From NCBI GenBank assembly GCA_031472005.1, contig PZJY01000002.1, positions 1 to 64,000 of the forward strand: DNA of 64,000 bases. The letters are read 5' to 3'. Position 1 is the stretch's first letter. Each line of letters begins with the position of its first letter. Position numbers and translations under genes: made by a program. This stretch comes from Tetracladium setigerum (taxonomy: Eukaryota; Ascomycota; Leotiomycetes; Helotiales). The notes under the pieces are model-generated. The model ran no database searches and had not been told where the DNA came from. It saw only the letters and a program-made list of their open reading frames with translations. Positions 1-10,700 of this stretch are shown here, piece after piece.

Positions 1-113
1 CTAACCCTAACCCTAACCTAACCCTAACCCTAACCCTAACCTAACCCTAACCCTAACCCTAACCCTAACCCTAACCCTAACCCTAACCCTAACCCTAACC
101 CTACCCCTAGCCT
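1..113. repeat. Telomere repeat array (CCCTAA)n
   Basis: Tandem CCCTAA units with a few shortened CCTAA variants run from base 1 and degrade into CCCTACCCCTAG near 100-115. The C-rich strand reading 5' to 3' inward is the orientation expected at a left chromosome end. The window therefore begins at, or within, a terminal telomere, and everything to about 60 kb is subtelomeric. Confidence 0.97.
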
Positions 114-119
114 AAGGAG

Positions 120-673
120 TAGTTTAAGGCGGATCCTATCTACTTAAGGTCTAGGAGTTTTCGAACTACTACTTAAATAGCATCGAAATCTCTAAACATT
201 TTTCTAATTTCGTTCTTAAATCCATCCTAGTTTTTAAAAATCTCTTAAGTTTTCGCTATCATTTTTCCATCGGTCCGATAATCATAGAAATCCATTAGGA
301 ATAATTCCATCTAATCCTAAGCAATAGATCTAAGGAAAGAGGCCGCATAAAGGCTCTTAGCGTAGATTATGACGAACTTGTCGTCATTGAAAGAGAAGTA
401 GATCTCTATCTAAAGGATAAAAGAATTCAAGTTCTTCCGAGTACCGTCGAATTTGTCGGGTTGAGAGACTCGGACAGCTTCTTTCAATTCGAAAGGCGCT
501 AGGTTATCGTCTCCGTCATTAGAGTCATCATCATCGTCGACGTCCATCTTATCGCTAGCACTTAGTGCGTCCTCGGGTTCCTTCCCTTTAGGACTACCAC
601 TGCTAGCGGGAGTAAGGTTAATCTTGCTAGCATTAGTGCTGGTGCCGCTAGTGTTTCCGGTTATAGGGGCCAT
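120..673 (-). pseudogene. Decayed LTR-retrotransposon gag N-terminus
   Basis: Reading leftwards from the ATG at 673, the frame encodes a Ser/Thr-rich leader, an acidic run of Asp and a KFDGTRKNLNSFIL segment typical of the N-terminal capsid region of fungal Ty3/gypsy Gag proteins. The same frame continues below 412 with recognisable gag-like residues but is broken by TAG codons at positions where Gln or Trp codons (CAG, TGG) are expected. These are C-to-T or G-to-A changes. The remainder of the element is missing because the telomere starts at 113-120. Family assignment rests on motif recognition only. Confidence 0.7.
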
Positions 674-712
674 TATTAATATCGTTCTTGCTTTAGCAAA
701 TGGTGCTCAAAG

Positions 713-1098
713 TGTCACGGTTCCGGTTCCACTAACTGAAGTGAAGTCGTAATCGAGGGTTTATTTACTAAGTCAAAACAAGGAAGTTAATCACTAAGTG
801 ATCACAAATAAGAACAAGCTAATGTTAATAATGTATAATCCTGATTCGAATACTAAGTTAAGCACGAAGCTCCTATTTAATAAAATACCATTCCTTCTTA
901 TATAGGTCTCTTCGTAATAACTGGAGTCCCGAACTATAGAGTCCCAACTATTGGAGTCCGACTCCATTAACTGGACTCCTTACTTAACGGACTCCATCAC
1001 GTGATTACCTAAGCAATTACTACTAATACTTTCCCATAACTAACTAGGTTACTAGAGTTCTCTATAGAGTAGTAATAGCAAGCCACTTGACTGTACCA
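713..1098 (-). repeat. Probable LTR of the truncated gag element
   Basis: A 386-bp block directly upstream of the gag ATG, bounded by TGTCACGG at 713 and TGTACCA at 1098, so it has TG...CA ends. Read on the minus strand it holds a CACGTG, several GGAGTC repeats and a TATATAAG box about 190 bp before its inner end, as expected for a 5' LTR with its own promoter. The partner LTR is lost to the telomere, so the boundaries cannot be confirmed by comparing two copies. Confidence 0.55.
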
Positions 1099-1415
1099 AT
1101 TACTATGCTGCTCCCGAGCCTCAGGCTCCTCACGTGCGCGCAGGTCACGTTCGTAACACTACGCTACGCTTACCGAAGCAGCAAACGCTAAACGGCTTAA
1201 GTATAAAGCGCTTGGCGCTTCTTTTAGCCCGATTATCTTCTCGGCCGGTGGCCTAATGGAAAAGGATACGGCAGCTACCTTCTAAGAGTTCCAGAAACTC
1301 CTCGGTCCGGCAAGCGCTAATTGGCTTAACATTAATATAGCGCTTACGCTCACTCAATTTAGAGCATCGGCAGCCGCCTCTATCGCCGATCGTACTTAAG
1401 TGCTACCACCTCACT

Positions 1416-2101
1416 TTATCACTCACTCTATCACTCACCTAATCACTCACTTAATCACTCTCACTACCTCTCTCCCCCCCTTAATTCACCACTACTATCA
1501 CTACTTCGATCGATCACTCTACCTATCACCTAAAACACTCACCACCTGGCCAACACTCACTCTCACTACCTCTTCCCTTACTACCTTGCCGCTATTATAG
1601 CCGCCTAAGCGCTTATAAGCCTTAGCCACTCTCTCTTACCCTCTCTTTTTCCTTATAAATACTCCACTCTTTGTATATTAGTACCTCCCCTTCCCTTATA
1701 TAGAGCACGTGAGCAGGATAGCTTAGTTAGTCAGAATGAACCCACCCTTAAACCCTAACACTCGCCTTATCACTCACTTAATCACTCACTTAATCACTCT
1801 CATTACCTCTCTCCCCCTTTAATTTATTATTATCACTATTATTACCTCGATCGGTCACCTCACTTGCCACCTATTCACTTATTACTTAGCTAACACTCAC
1901 TTACACTACCTCTTCCGTTTACCCCCTTACCGCTATTATAGCCGCTTAAGCGCTTATAAGCCTTAGCCACTCTCTCTTACCCTCTCTTTTACCTTATAAA
2001 TACTCTACTCTTTATATATTAGTACCTCTCCTTCCCTTATATAGAGCACGTGAGCAGGATAGCTTAGTTAGTTAGAATGAACCCACCCTTAAACCCTAAC
2101 A
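1416..2101. repeat. Two tandem ~340-bp subtelomeric units
   Basis: Two diverged direct copies (about 1416-1761 and 1762-2101). Both share a TCACTCACTTAATCACTC-rich start, a pyrimidine-rich middle, a CGCTATTATAGCCGC core and an end containing GAGCACGTGAGCAGGATAGC. Each unit closes with AAACCCTAACA, a telomere-like hexamer. Differences between copies are mainly C/T transitions. On the minus strand the units could also be read as LTR-like (TGTTAGGG start, TATATAAGG box), so tandem LTRs are an alternative to a telomere-associated satellite. The 66-codon ORF inside (1400-1600) is low complexity and is not called as a gene. Confidence 0.8.
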
Positions 2102-2118
2102 TTGCATTTACTTATTAG

Positions 2119-2186
2119 ACTAGTCCAGTACTGGTGCGATCCTGGTGGTCACGTGTGGGTCATGTGTTGATAGTCATCACATCACC
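2119..2186 (+). repeat. Dispersed CACGTGTG element, copy 1
   Basis: Shares GACTAGTCC, GCGATCCTGGTGGTCACGTG and TGTTGATAGTCATCAC with the block at 4643-4718, and its second half with 28036-28072. It appears to be a short dispersed element or the end of a larger unrecognised transposon. The flanks 2187-2700 hold no gene that I can support. Confidence 0.7.
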
Positions 2187-2700
2187 GCTACTTTCAAGGT
2201 ACACGTAGAGTGACTATCTTCAGGAAGCCTAAACTTCGCCTAGTCTTCTACTTCTGATACGCCATCACCCATGGGATCTGAAGGTCTAGAGTAATCTTAG
2301 CCCTTCTACTAAGCCACAATAGGCTAGCCTTCCGGATGTCTCCTGACTAACGCGCTAAGTCATCCATGGGTGATAAACGAAAAAATGCCAAGGCGTTGAT
2401 GGTGGGTAGGTTAAAGCCTTAACCTCCATAAGCCGGTGTGTGAGTGGCTCACGTCGTTATCCACTCCAACCTACAGATCACTGCGACCTTCTGGAAACCA
2501 TGGATAGAATGGGCTCACGTGACCAATGACCCTAAACCTGGCTTTCCTCAGACGAACGATTACCAATGTGGAATTTAATTGCGCTATAAATGGTTCGGAT
2601 TGCGTCTTTTTTCATCTTTCTTATCTCCGGTAGTTAGGGTTCTTAGCCTTCTGACCCTAGTGAGGGCATTGTGGGAGACAACAAACTAGCAACATGTGGT

Positions 2701-2709
2701 GTATATAAA
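2701..2709 (+). promoter_or_regulatory. TATA box for the 2808 gene
   Basis: GTATATAAA lies about 100 bp upstream of the ATG at 2808, a normal distance for a fungal core promoter. It is the only good TATA match in the preceding 300 bp. Confidence 0.5.
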
Positions 2710-2807
2710 GTCAATTGAAAGTGCTCGGTTATTGTAAACCTCTCCCGTACTTTATCGCAATCATTTCAATTTTGGCAAACACCTGAATTCAATCCTACTT
2801 CCTCATC

Positions 2808-4124
2808 ATGAAACAATATCAACTCATTGTTGTCGCCTCCCTGGTCGCCCAAGCATTTACCTCTCCCACAATCGTTCAGAGATCTGAAACCAGAACGAAA
2901 AGCAATAGTTCTTGCCCTGTTAATCCGTATGAAGGAGCAGCTCAACGTTTAAATGATGCATTCGGGGCTGCTGTTGCTGAAAAACGCGTTCCTGGAATTG
3001 CGGTCGTAGCATTGAATCGAGATGGCGGTGTCATCTACAAGAATTCATTTGGCACTATCAATATCAACAATTCTTCCGCCCCTGCTATCACTTCATCCAC
3101 CAAAATGGGTATTGCATCCATGACTAAAGCCGTCACCGGTGTCGCGGCTCTCCAGCTTGTCGAGCAGGGGAAGCTTGATCTAAGTGATTTAGTGGAAGAT
3201 TACTTACCTGCATGGAAGAATATATCCGTTCTTGATGGGTTCGACGGAAATGGCCAGCCTGTCCTTCGTGCTCCAAGGACAAAAGCAACGATTCTTAATC
3301 TGTTCACGCATACTTCTGGCCAGCCATATCAATTCCTCAACGATAATATCCGACAATGGAACGCTTGGGTTCGCAATCAATCCATCACTCCTCCTCCTGC
3401 CACTCCTTTGGCCGCAGATCCGGGAAGTGGCTGGTTTTATGGCGGTAGTCTCGACACACTCGGTAACGTGGTAGAGACCATATCTAATCAACGCCTCGAC
3501 GCTTACTTCCAGGCGAACATTTTCCGACCGCTAGGAATTAAAAATTCAGGCCTTCTCACGCCGGATATCTATTCTCACCGTCGCCAACTCAATGGTACCA
3601 TCACTGCAACGCCTCCTACTGCAGTTTATACGAACTCGACCCCAGGTGGTGGCGCGTTCTTGACCTCTACCATTGATGATTATTCCACTTTCCTACTCGC
3701 ACTAGTCAACTGGGGTACCCACCCCGAAACTGGAAACACGATTCTGCAATCGAAAACGGTGAAAGCCTATGTGTTTACCGATCTGATCCCGAGAGCTATC
3801 TCTTCCACAAGCTGTAATTTCAAGGTCTCCGGTCAACCAGTCGGACAGTGGACTTCGAATGATCAGACTTTGAGTCTGACTAATACCTTCCTTCCAAGGA
3901 CTCCGAAAGGTTGGACAGCAACTTTCTTGACTAATAAGGAGGATGTGTCTGAAAGGAGGAAGAAAGGAAGTGGTACGTGGGCGGGGATTAATAACCTATT
4001 TTATTGGGTTGACCCGAAGGCGGGAAAATTAGGGATAGTCTTTACAAACCTTCTACCTTTCTTAGATCCCCAGGTCTTGGAACTGTTTGACAGTTTAGAG
4101 GGGGAGGTTTATGCTTTATTGTGA
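2808..4124 (+). CDS. Secreted beta-lactamase-fold serine hydrolase
   Basis: Single-exon, 438 aa. It begins with a hydrophobic signal peptide (about residues 1-19), so the product is probably secreted. The catalytic SxxK of the class C beta-lactamase/esterase superfamily is visible as SMTK (Ser104, Lys107). A candidate Tyr motif (YGGS, Tyr211) and a GGG loop near residue 280 follow, then a C-terminal GTWAGINN-type segment. Several N-x-S/T sites are consistent with secretion. Fungal members are mostly uncharacterised hydrolases or transesterases, so no substrate is assigned. It sits between subtelomeric repeats and the metabolite cluster; a role in the cluster is possible but unsupported. Confidence 0.9.
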   Translation: MKQYQLIVVASLVAQAFTSPTIVQRSETRTKSNSSCPVNPYEGAAQRLNDAFGAAVAEKRVPGIAVVALNRDGGVIYKNSFGTININNSSAPAITSSTKMGIASMTKAVTGVAALQLVEQGKLDLSDLVEDYLPAWKNISVLDGFDGNGQPVLRAPRTKATILNLFTHTSGQPYQFLNDNIRQWNAWVRNQSITPPPATPLAADPGSGWFYGGSLDTLGNVVETISNQRLDAYFQANIFRPLGIKNSGLLTPDIYSHRRQLNGTITATPPTAVYTNSTPGGGAFLTSTIDDYSTFLLALVNWGTHPETGNTILQSKTVKAYVFTDLIPRAISSTSCNFKVSGQPVGQWTSNDQTLSLTNTFLPRTPKGWTATFLTNKEDVSERRKKGSGTWAGINNLFYWVDPKAGKLGIVFTNLLPFLDPQVLELFDSLEGEVYALL

Positions 4125-5169
4125 GGTGCAAATCCTGTGGGATATAGCGGAGAAATAATAGCTTGTGTAACGGCACTGTTCACCGGTACGATCACGTAAT
4201 TAGAGCAGGGATATATAGTGATATATGCTAGTGAATGATGATCGATTGTAACAATAGGCTCTAATACTAAAAAAAGAAGAAAACTACTAATTAATAAGTG
4301 GCTAGAGGTCGGGCTATATATATGTGTTACAAGAAATGGAAGTTGCATGACTAATGTTCAGTATCGAGCTGGCTGTCAGCGAGTCAGCGCTCTAGACCCT
4401 AGTTCCTAAGCGCTCTTAGCATATAGTGCCTATATATAATTAAAGCGTGTCCCCCTGAATAGCAAGAGGACAAGAGCACAATTCATCACCTTTTGTGAGG
4501 CCTTCACACAGCGTCACAACGCTCTCACAAACACCACTTCACTGCTCGATACAAGTGCCTCTACAGTGTGATAATATGTCCGTAACAAGGCCGTAAGGCA
4601 TCCGTAACTTCAAGTCCATCAGGTGATCATGCTTGTGCATCGGGACTAGTCCGTAACTGGCCCGGTACGGGCGCGATCCTGGTGGTCACGTGTGAGGTAG
4701 GTGTTGATGGTCATCACAAGTTCGTAAGTTAGCAAGAATTTTTTTTATCCTGCTTATTAAGGTTGAGGGATAGTGTGCTATCCCCTAGTTAAAGTAATGG
4801 AAATGCTACAATCTAGCATTAATTCGATTATTCTAGACATGATTTTTCTATGACTAGTGGTGTGGTTCTATGGGTCTGTCTTTAATTCTTGTGTCGCATT
4901 CGGGAACTTGGGGACTATTAATAGCGTGAAAATTAGAAATTGGAGTTTGTTAGGGTATGCTTAGTGTTACAAGCAGTGAGCTGTGAGCATGTGGAGAGTA
5001 GTAGTACTCAGCTTGACATGTCATTTTTTGATCGGGCCCACAGTCTGACGATCCATGCTGAGATCTGCAAAAGATTCATGAAACTTCTGTTGTCTGGCTC
5101 AAAATCTGTGGTCATTCGGGTACAATTAATTGTTTGTGGGAGCCGTTGTCAGACTCTCGATCATAGAGG
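4125..5169. other. Intergenic, repeat-bearing, no gene supported
   Basis: Contains the second copy of the dispersed CACGTGTG element (4643-4718) and AT-rich sequence. The ORF at 4940-5269 has no recognisable domain and runs into the MITE that begins at 5170, so it is not called. Confidence 0.5.
4643..4718 (+). repeat. Dispersed CACGTGTG element, copy 2
   Basis: GACTAGTCC..GCGCGATCCTGGTGGTC, CACGTGTGAGG and GTGTTGATGGTCATCACA align with the block at 2119-2186. Copy 2 has a few more bases in the middle and keeps the CACGTG palindrome. Confidence 0.7.
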
Positions 5170-5493
5170 CAGACTTGGGTGCGGGACTGGATATTCTGGC
5201 TGGATCGCCCAGCCTTGGCGGCTGGATACCCATCCAGTGATAATTATAAAGGTAAAGTACAGGGGTTGAAAAAAAAGGGGTAGAATCTCTGGGGATTTTA
5301 GAATCTTATAGATTTTCTTCTTACTAATCGAAAAAGAGCCATCTAGTTGGCTCGCTTAGCCAGCGCCCTATATCCTGGATAACCTGGATATCTAGTGATT
5401 ACCGCAGATGTCCATCCAGTGTCATCTCTACTGGATGGGTGACCATCTAGCCAGGCCTAAAATCTAGTCCTATCCAGCCAGCGCCTAAGTCTG
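5170..5493. mobile_element. hAT-like MITE (324 bp)
   Basis: Left end CAGACTTGGGTGCGGG and, on the opposite strand, right end CAGACTTAGGCGCTGG form terminal inverted repeats of about 23 bp differing mostly by transitions. Flanking octamers CATAGAGG (5162-5169) and CATGGAGG (5494-5501) match at 7 of 8 bases, fitting an 8-bp hAT target-site duplication; hAT ends also typically start with CAG. CTGGAT/ATCCAG subterminal repeats occur throughout. No transposase is encoded, so it is non-autonomous. Confidence 0.75.
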
Positions 5494-5774
5494 CATGGAG
5501 GTGTTTACCTTTCGGCGAACGGGGGTCTGTTCCGGTTGATCAAGGGAATCCGACCGTGTCTCACTCAACGAAAACAAAATCAGACGATCATAATGATGAT
5601 CTCATTCATTACGATTAAGTGTCACGAAATTTGGATAGTCCGCCCTTCTCCTAGCTACTACGTTATTCTCGCAACTCAAATTCGTTTGCTGGCCCATCGT
5701 TCCTCACACACCAGTCTTCGAGAGTCAATTACCATGATTTCTTAACAACATCCTACCAGCTATTCATTGCCATT

Positions 5775-7277
5775 ATGGCACCACCGTCGCCTCCAGGTAC
5801 CAGTTGCTCCAGTAGCACCAGATCTACCATTCGGCCTTCGGAGAACACACCCCTTCTCGGCAGCCCAACTTCGGAGCCACAAATTGAAGATGTACCGGAT
5901 GGTTTATCACCAGAATCTCATACGGTCGTCGACGAGGAAGAATGGAAAGCAAAGCCCAAGTCACAGTCATCAACCCTACGCCTCCAAATACTCCTTCTCT
6001 GTTTCGCGCGTGTAATGGAGCCATTGGCGTTCACTTCAATATTCCCCTATATCGCCGAAATGGTACAACGGAATGGAGACTTGGAAGTTCACAACATCGG
6101 ATTCTATAGCGGAGTCATCGAATCCATCTTTTCGGCGTCACAAGGCATCTTTCTCCTCTTCTGGAGTATCTATGCCAAACGCTTAGGCAGCAAAAGGATG
6201 CTTGTTTACAGTCTTTCTGGTATGGCGGTTGGACAGGCGCTATTTGGAATGTCAACAAGGCTCTGGCAGATGATTCTGTTTCGCGGCATTACAGGCGCCT
6301 TTTCCAGTTCTAATCTCATTATCCGGACGATGATAGGGGAGATCTGCACTGGAGAGTCGCAGGCAAGGGTATTTAGCTGGTATTCGATTGCTGCAAATGT
6401 AGGAATCATGTTTGGTCCTGTCATTGGTGGAGGATCTGTTGATCCAGTACGTCAATATCCGTCTGTCTTTAAGGGGTTGTGGTTTTTTGAGCTGTACCCC
6501 TTCGCACTCCCTGGACTTGCCATCGCCGCATTCAGCGCCAGCGCCGCAATACTTTCGCAACTCTTCTTAAAAGAAACATCGGGAATGGCAATTGCTACTG
6601 CTGAAAACGACTACATCGAAGATGCGGAGCAGCTCTACTCGAATGTTTCGGCCTGGCAGCTTCTCCAAATTCGCGAAATTTCCGGCGCTTTTTGGAGCCA
6701 TGCACATGTGATGGTGTGCTGGACGGCAATCAATGCCCTTCTGCCAGTTGTACTGTATACACCCATTGCATTGGGTGGGTGGCAGCTTTCTGAGAGACAG
6801 ATCACTCTATATCTCTCTGCGCTGGGTGCCTGTGATGCCATGTGGATGTTTTTATTTTTTCCCATTCTTCAGCGTCGCATGGGAACTAAGGGTATTTTGC
6901 AGACTGGATCTATTATGTGGCCTTCTTTTACAGTTGGGTTTATCATGGTAAATGCGTTGCTTCGTAACGATGCAGTCATCGCTGCCATTATTGTCGGAGT
7001 CTTCATGACACTGGTTGGGACTGCGATAGGGATGTCGTTCACGGCGGCACAACTAGCTATCAATGAAGCGAGTCCAAGTTTCGAGCTCTCAAGAAGAGTA
7101 AACTATCTCGCAGAGCTCAGTATCAGCATCATACGGAGTACCATTCCTGTTATAACAACTACGATTTTTGCGGTTGGTATTCGCGAGCAGACTTTTTCGG
7201 GATATCTGGCTTTGTTGATTGTTACCGTATTTGCGCTGGGTCTTCCAATTGTCTTGACAAGGGTCAAGAATGGTTGA
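5775..7277 (+). CDS. MFS transporter (DHA1-type), cluster exporter
   Basis: Single-exon, 500 aa. A hydrophilic, Ser/Pro-rich N-terminus of about 75 residues carries an ENTPLLG acidic/di-Leu type signal common in vacuolar or endosomal fungal transporters. It is followed by about 12 hydrophobic segments with a large central loop near residues 270-290. The opening segment LCFARVMEPLAFTSIFPYI is typical of a fungal MFS subfamily usually annotated as multidrug/Tet-like. It lies next to the PKS, tail to tail, the common arrangement for a product exporter or self-protection pump. Substrate unknown. Confidence 0.9.
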   Translation: MAPPSPPGTSCSSSTRSTIRPSENTPLLGSPTSEPQIEDVPDGLSPESHTVVDEEEWKAKPKSQSSTLRLQILLLCFARVMEPLAFTSIFPYIAEMVQRNGDLEVHNIGFYSGVIESIFSASQGIFLLFWSIYAKRLGSKRMLVYSLSGMAVGQALFGMSTRLWQMILFRGITGAFSSSNLIIRTMIGEICTGESQARVFSWYSIAANVGIMFGPVIGGGSVDPVRQYPSVFKGLWFFELYPFALPGLAIAAFSASAAILSQLFLKETSGMAIATAENDYIEDAEQLYSNVSAWQLLQIREISGAFWSHAHVMVCWTAINALLPVVLYTPIALGGWQLSERQITLYLSALGACDAMWMFLFFPILQRRMGTKGILQTGSIMWPSFTVGFIMVNALLRNDAVIAAIIVGVFMTLVGTAIGMSFTAAQLAINEASPSFELSRRVNYLAELSISIIRSTIPVITTTIFAVGIREQTFSGYLALLIVTVFALGLPIVLTRVKNG

Positions 7278-7310
7278 GACCGAAAAGGGATTGCCTTTTT
7301 TTAGGGATAC

Positions 7311-7622
7311 GGATGGCTGGTGAGGACGGGAAGGGGATCATCGGGATTGAAAGGCGATTTGTATTGTTTAAAGGGTTGTTAGCTAATGACAACGCGGAAT
7401 GGATCAAGAATATTTGGGGTGGAAAGGGGATTTGTATTTTGTAAATGATAGCTGATGAGGACGTGAATGGATCGTCGAGATGGAACGACGATTTGTATTT
7501 TTGAAGGGTTAATAACTAATAATGATGTAGAATGCATCAAGATTACTTCAGATTGAGAGGGGATTTATATTCTATAAGGGATGTTGATAACTGAGGAGGC
7601 GATGTAGACTAGATAGAATCGT
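7311..7622. repeat. Imperfect ~70-bp minisatellite
   Basis: Four to five diverged direct units. Each contains GGGGATTTGTATT or close variants, then AAGGGTTGTTAGCTAATGA-like and GGAATGGATCAAGA-like blocks. It fills the space between the convergent MFS and PKS genes and may form both transcripts' 3' regions. Confidence 0.65.
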
Positions 7623-7712
7623 AAAGATTTTGAAAAGAAAATGAACACCCCACAATCCTCACTCTGGGTCACCCGAGACTTTCTCCCTGCTTCATTCACT
7701 GAGGCTGCGTAC

Positions 7713-10700
7713 TTATTTCCCCTCTAATTTATCAGCCGCATATTTTCCTAACGCATCCAAAGTCCCCATCTGTAACATCTCCAAAACCGTAACATCAAAA
7801 CCGAACGTACGTCGCCACCAAGCACGCATCTCAATGGCCACCAGAGAGTCCATTCCCAGAGTAGAGAGTGACAATTTGATATCGAGTTCCTCTTCAGGCT
7901 TCAACAGAAGACTGCATAGCTTCTTGCCGATCTCCATAGCCAGGAAGGTATTGCTCTCAGGTGCGGACAGGATTGAAGGGTCTGCCTGAGCGGAAACAAT
8001 GAATGTGGTGAGGCTGTCGCTGGATACACTTACTTCCGTATTGCCGAGGGCGGAGTTGTGGTATGCTGCCATACGTAAGTCTTTCCAAATCGTGGCGTTG
8101 CTGTCTGCGTTGATGGGTGAGGTAGAGCCTAGACCGAGCACAAAATTGCGATGGTTTACCAAGGTATCCGGGAATTCTGACTGCCTTTTTTGTTTCCCTG
8201 CTGTGATGGAGAGGGTAAGGGCATCAAAGAGGTTCTGTTCGGTGACTCCGTGTAAGCCCATAGCGGTTAACTTCCGATGAGTCTCGTCGTTCTCAGCAAC
8301 AAATCCAATCTCGTGGACGCTCCCTATGTTGATGGCCGAAACAGGGAGCCCTAGACTAGTACGATAGTCAACGAAGGCATCGAGGAAAGTATTTGCACTC
8401 GAGTAGTTGGCTTGTCCTGGCTGTCCAATGACCGCCGTGATAGAGCTGAAGAGAACAAAGAAGTCAACTTCTGCTTTCATCAAAGCCAGCTCGTGGTGAA
8501 GATTCCATGTGCCTTGAATCTTGGGCCCAGTTGCCAGATTCCAATCTTCGAGGCTCATTCGAGAGAAAGCCTGGTCACGAAGAACCATTGACATTTGAAA
8601 AACGCCTTTGACAGGTCCAGATGACGCTGCTGCTGCCAATGCCTTCCTGACGTCTGAAGCATTGCTTACACTCCCATTTACCAACTGTACATCACATTCC
8701 ATACTTTTGAGTTCGTGGATCAGATCCTCGTGTATTGAGCGTGTTCCGGCACTCGGGGAGAGAAAGACGAGATGACGGGCGCCTCTTTCGACCATCCAGA
8801 TCGCAGTCGCACGGCCAAGACCACCAAGTCCTCCGACTAGAAGATATGATGCTGAGCTTTCGAACGTCGCCTGTATTGTATTCTGTACAACTTTTGTTCC
8901 TTGATTGGCTTGTAGCGCTGGAAAAGGTCGAGGAAACTCCACAACAACCTTCCCAATGTGGGAGCCAGGCTGCATGAATGTGAAGGCTTCTTGTATTTTG
9001 TTGGGCTGGAAGACATGTATAGGGGAAATAGGGCAGATCTTCTTTTGACCACAGAACTCTATGATGGAGCTCAAAAGACTGAAAGTTGTTAGATAGATGC
9101 ATGAAGCAGCGAAGCCAAATACTCACATGTTGATGACCAATGGCTTCTGGGCACAGATTCGATCCAGATCAACACAGCAGTAGCTACGATTGGCGAGAAA
9201 GACATCCATGTCAAGTTTTCCAGCTCCAATCAAGTCTCGCTTTCCAATCTCGACCATCATACCAAATTCGGCAATACATCTCCATGTTTCGTGAAGGAGC
9301 TCTCCAGACAGAGAGTTCAGCGCCAAGTCGACACCGACACCTTGCGTTTCGCGCATGATCCCATTGACAAAGGATGTGTTTCTGGAATTAAAAATTCGGT
9401 TCCGGGGTAGGTGCATTGTCTTCACAAGATGCTCGACCTTGTCTTCTGTGCTCACGGTCACAAAGATCTCAGCTTCGAGCATCTGTGCAATTTGTATAGC
9501 AGCGATGCCGATCCCACCACAGCCACTATGAATAAGAATTGACTATAAGAGTATCAGCGTTGAGATTCCGTTGTAGAGCATATATGGATGAACTTACCTG
9601 TCCTTTTTGGAGCCTTCCAACTGTCATGATTGCCTGCATTGCCGTTCCGTATACAATAGGCATTGTTGCAGCTTCAACAAAAGACATCTCATCGGGTATC
9701 TTGGCACAAAGAAGTTCGGATAACACGATTGAGGTCGAGAAAGTCGAGCGTCCAGCCAACATCACACGATCCCCAACACGCAAGGTTTTTACGCCGGGGC
9801 CGACGCCACGGACCACACCACTTGCTTCCAGGCCTAGATTTGGCTCCGAGAGCTCGACAACGCCCATTCGAGTCAATACGTCCTGTTATGATAATCAGTA
9901 AGTGCAGTAAACGAGGGGGTGTCTTCTTTTCGGCTTACCACAAAGTTCAAGCCAACAGCATGAGTGACCACTTCTACATCATCCCCCTGTAGCATGGAAG
10001 TAGCCGGTTTTGATGCCCACTGAACCGTGCCACGCCTTCCAGATTCGGGCAGCTGGAGAATAAATTCTCCGCCCATATTCTCGGCCAACAGTTCCTTGGA
10101 TAGTGAGAATGGGTAGAAGCGACCGACTTGGGCAGCCCCGCCGCTGATGACAAACTCATAATCCGGCCCCAAGGTGCTATCGTCATTCGCCCCGGCCTGA
10201 AATCTGGCGAACACATCAGCTATTATCTTCGAGTCTGCATCGACATCTCTTGTCTCGCAAGTGGCGAAGTTGAGCAGCATCTCAGACCGGAGGGTCCGCG
10301 AGATACCAATTACTTGAGCGTAACTTGGATCCTGACAGTCCATGTGGCAAAGTCGAGTAAGCCACATGATTTTGGAGCCTGCAAGAGAGCTAACCAAATC
10401 TTTGAATTGCTTAAACGTATTCTCGTTAATGTCCTGGAAAAATGGTCCGGATTCATCGAGAAGGGCAATGATATCTTGCCCAACGGGAATACGCTCCCCT
10501 AGGTTAACCCTCGATACAAAAAAGCCTCTGGCGCTCAGTTGATCCATTAGACGGCGAGGTGGGTCACTGCTCTGGCTCTTGCACAAGACGGTCAGCATCT
10601 TTGAGTGCGCATAGTTCTTGTCCGGTACTGTGACCATAACTGCGTCCTTTTGAAGTGGATCATCGGTAGCGAAAGTAAACATCTCTGGTAGCTTGAAGCC

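Noticed and set aside
4940..5269. 109-codon ORF
   Set aside because: No domain, and its 3' third lies inside the MITE; chance ORF.
9123..9876. PKS pieces as separate enoylreductase genes
   Set aside because: Introns of 48-56 bp join them in frame into one multidomain PKS.
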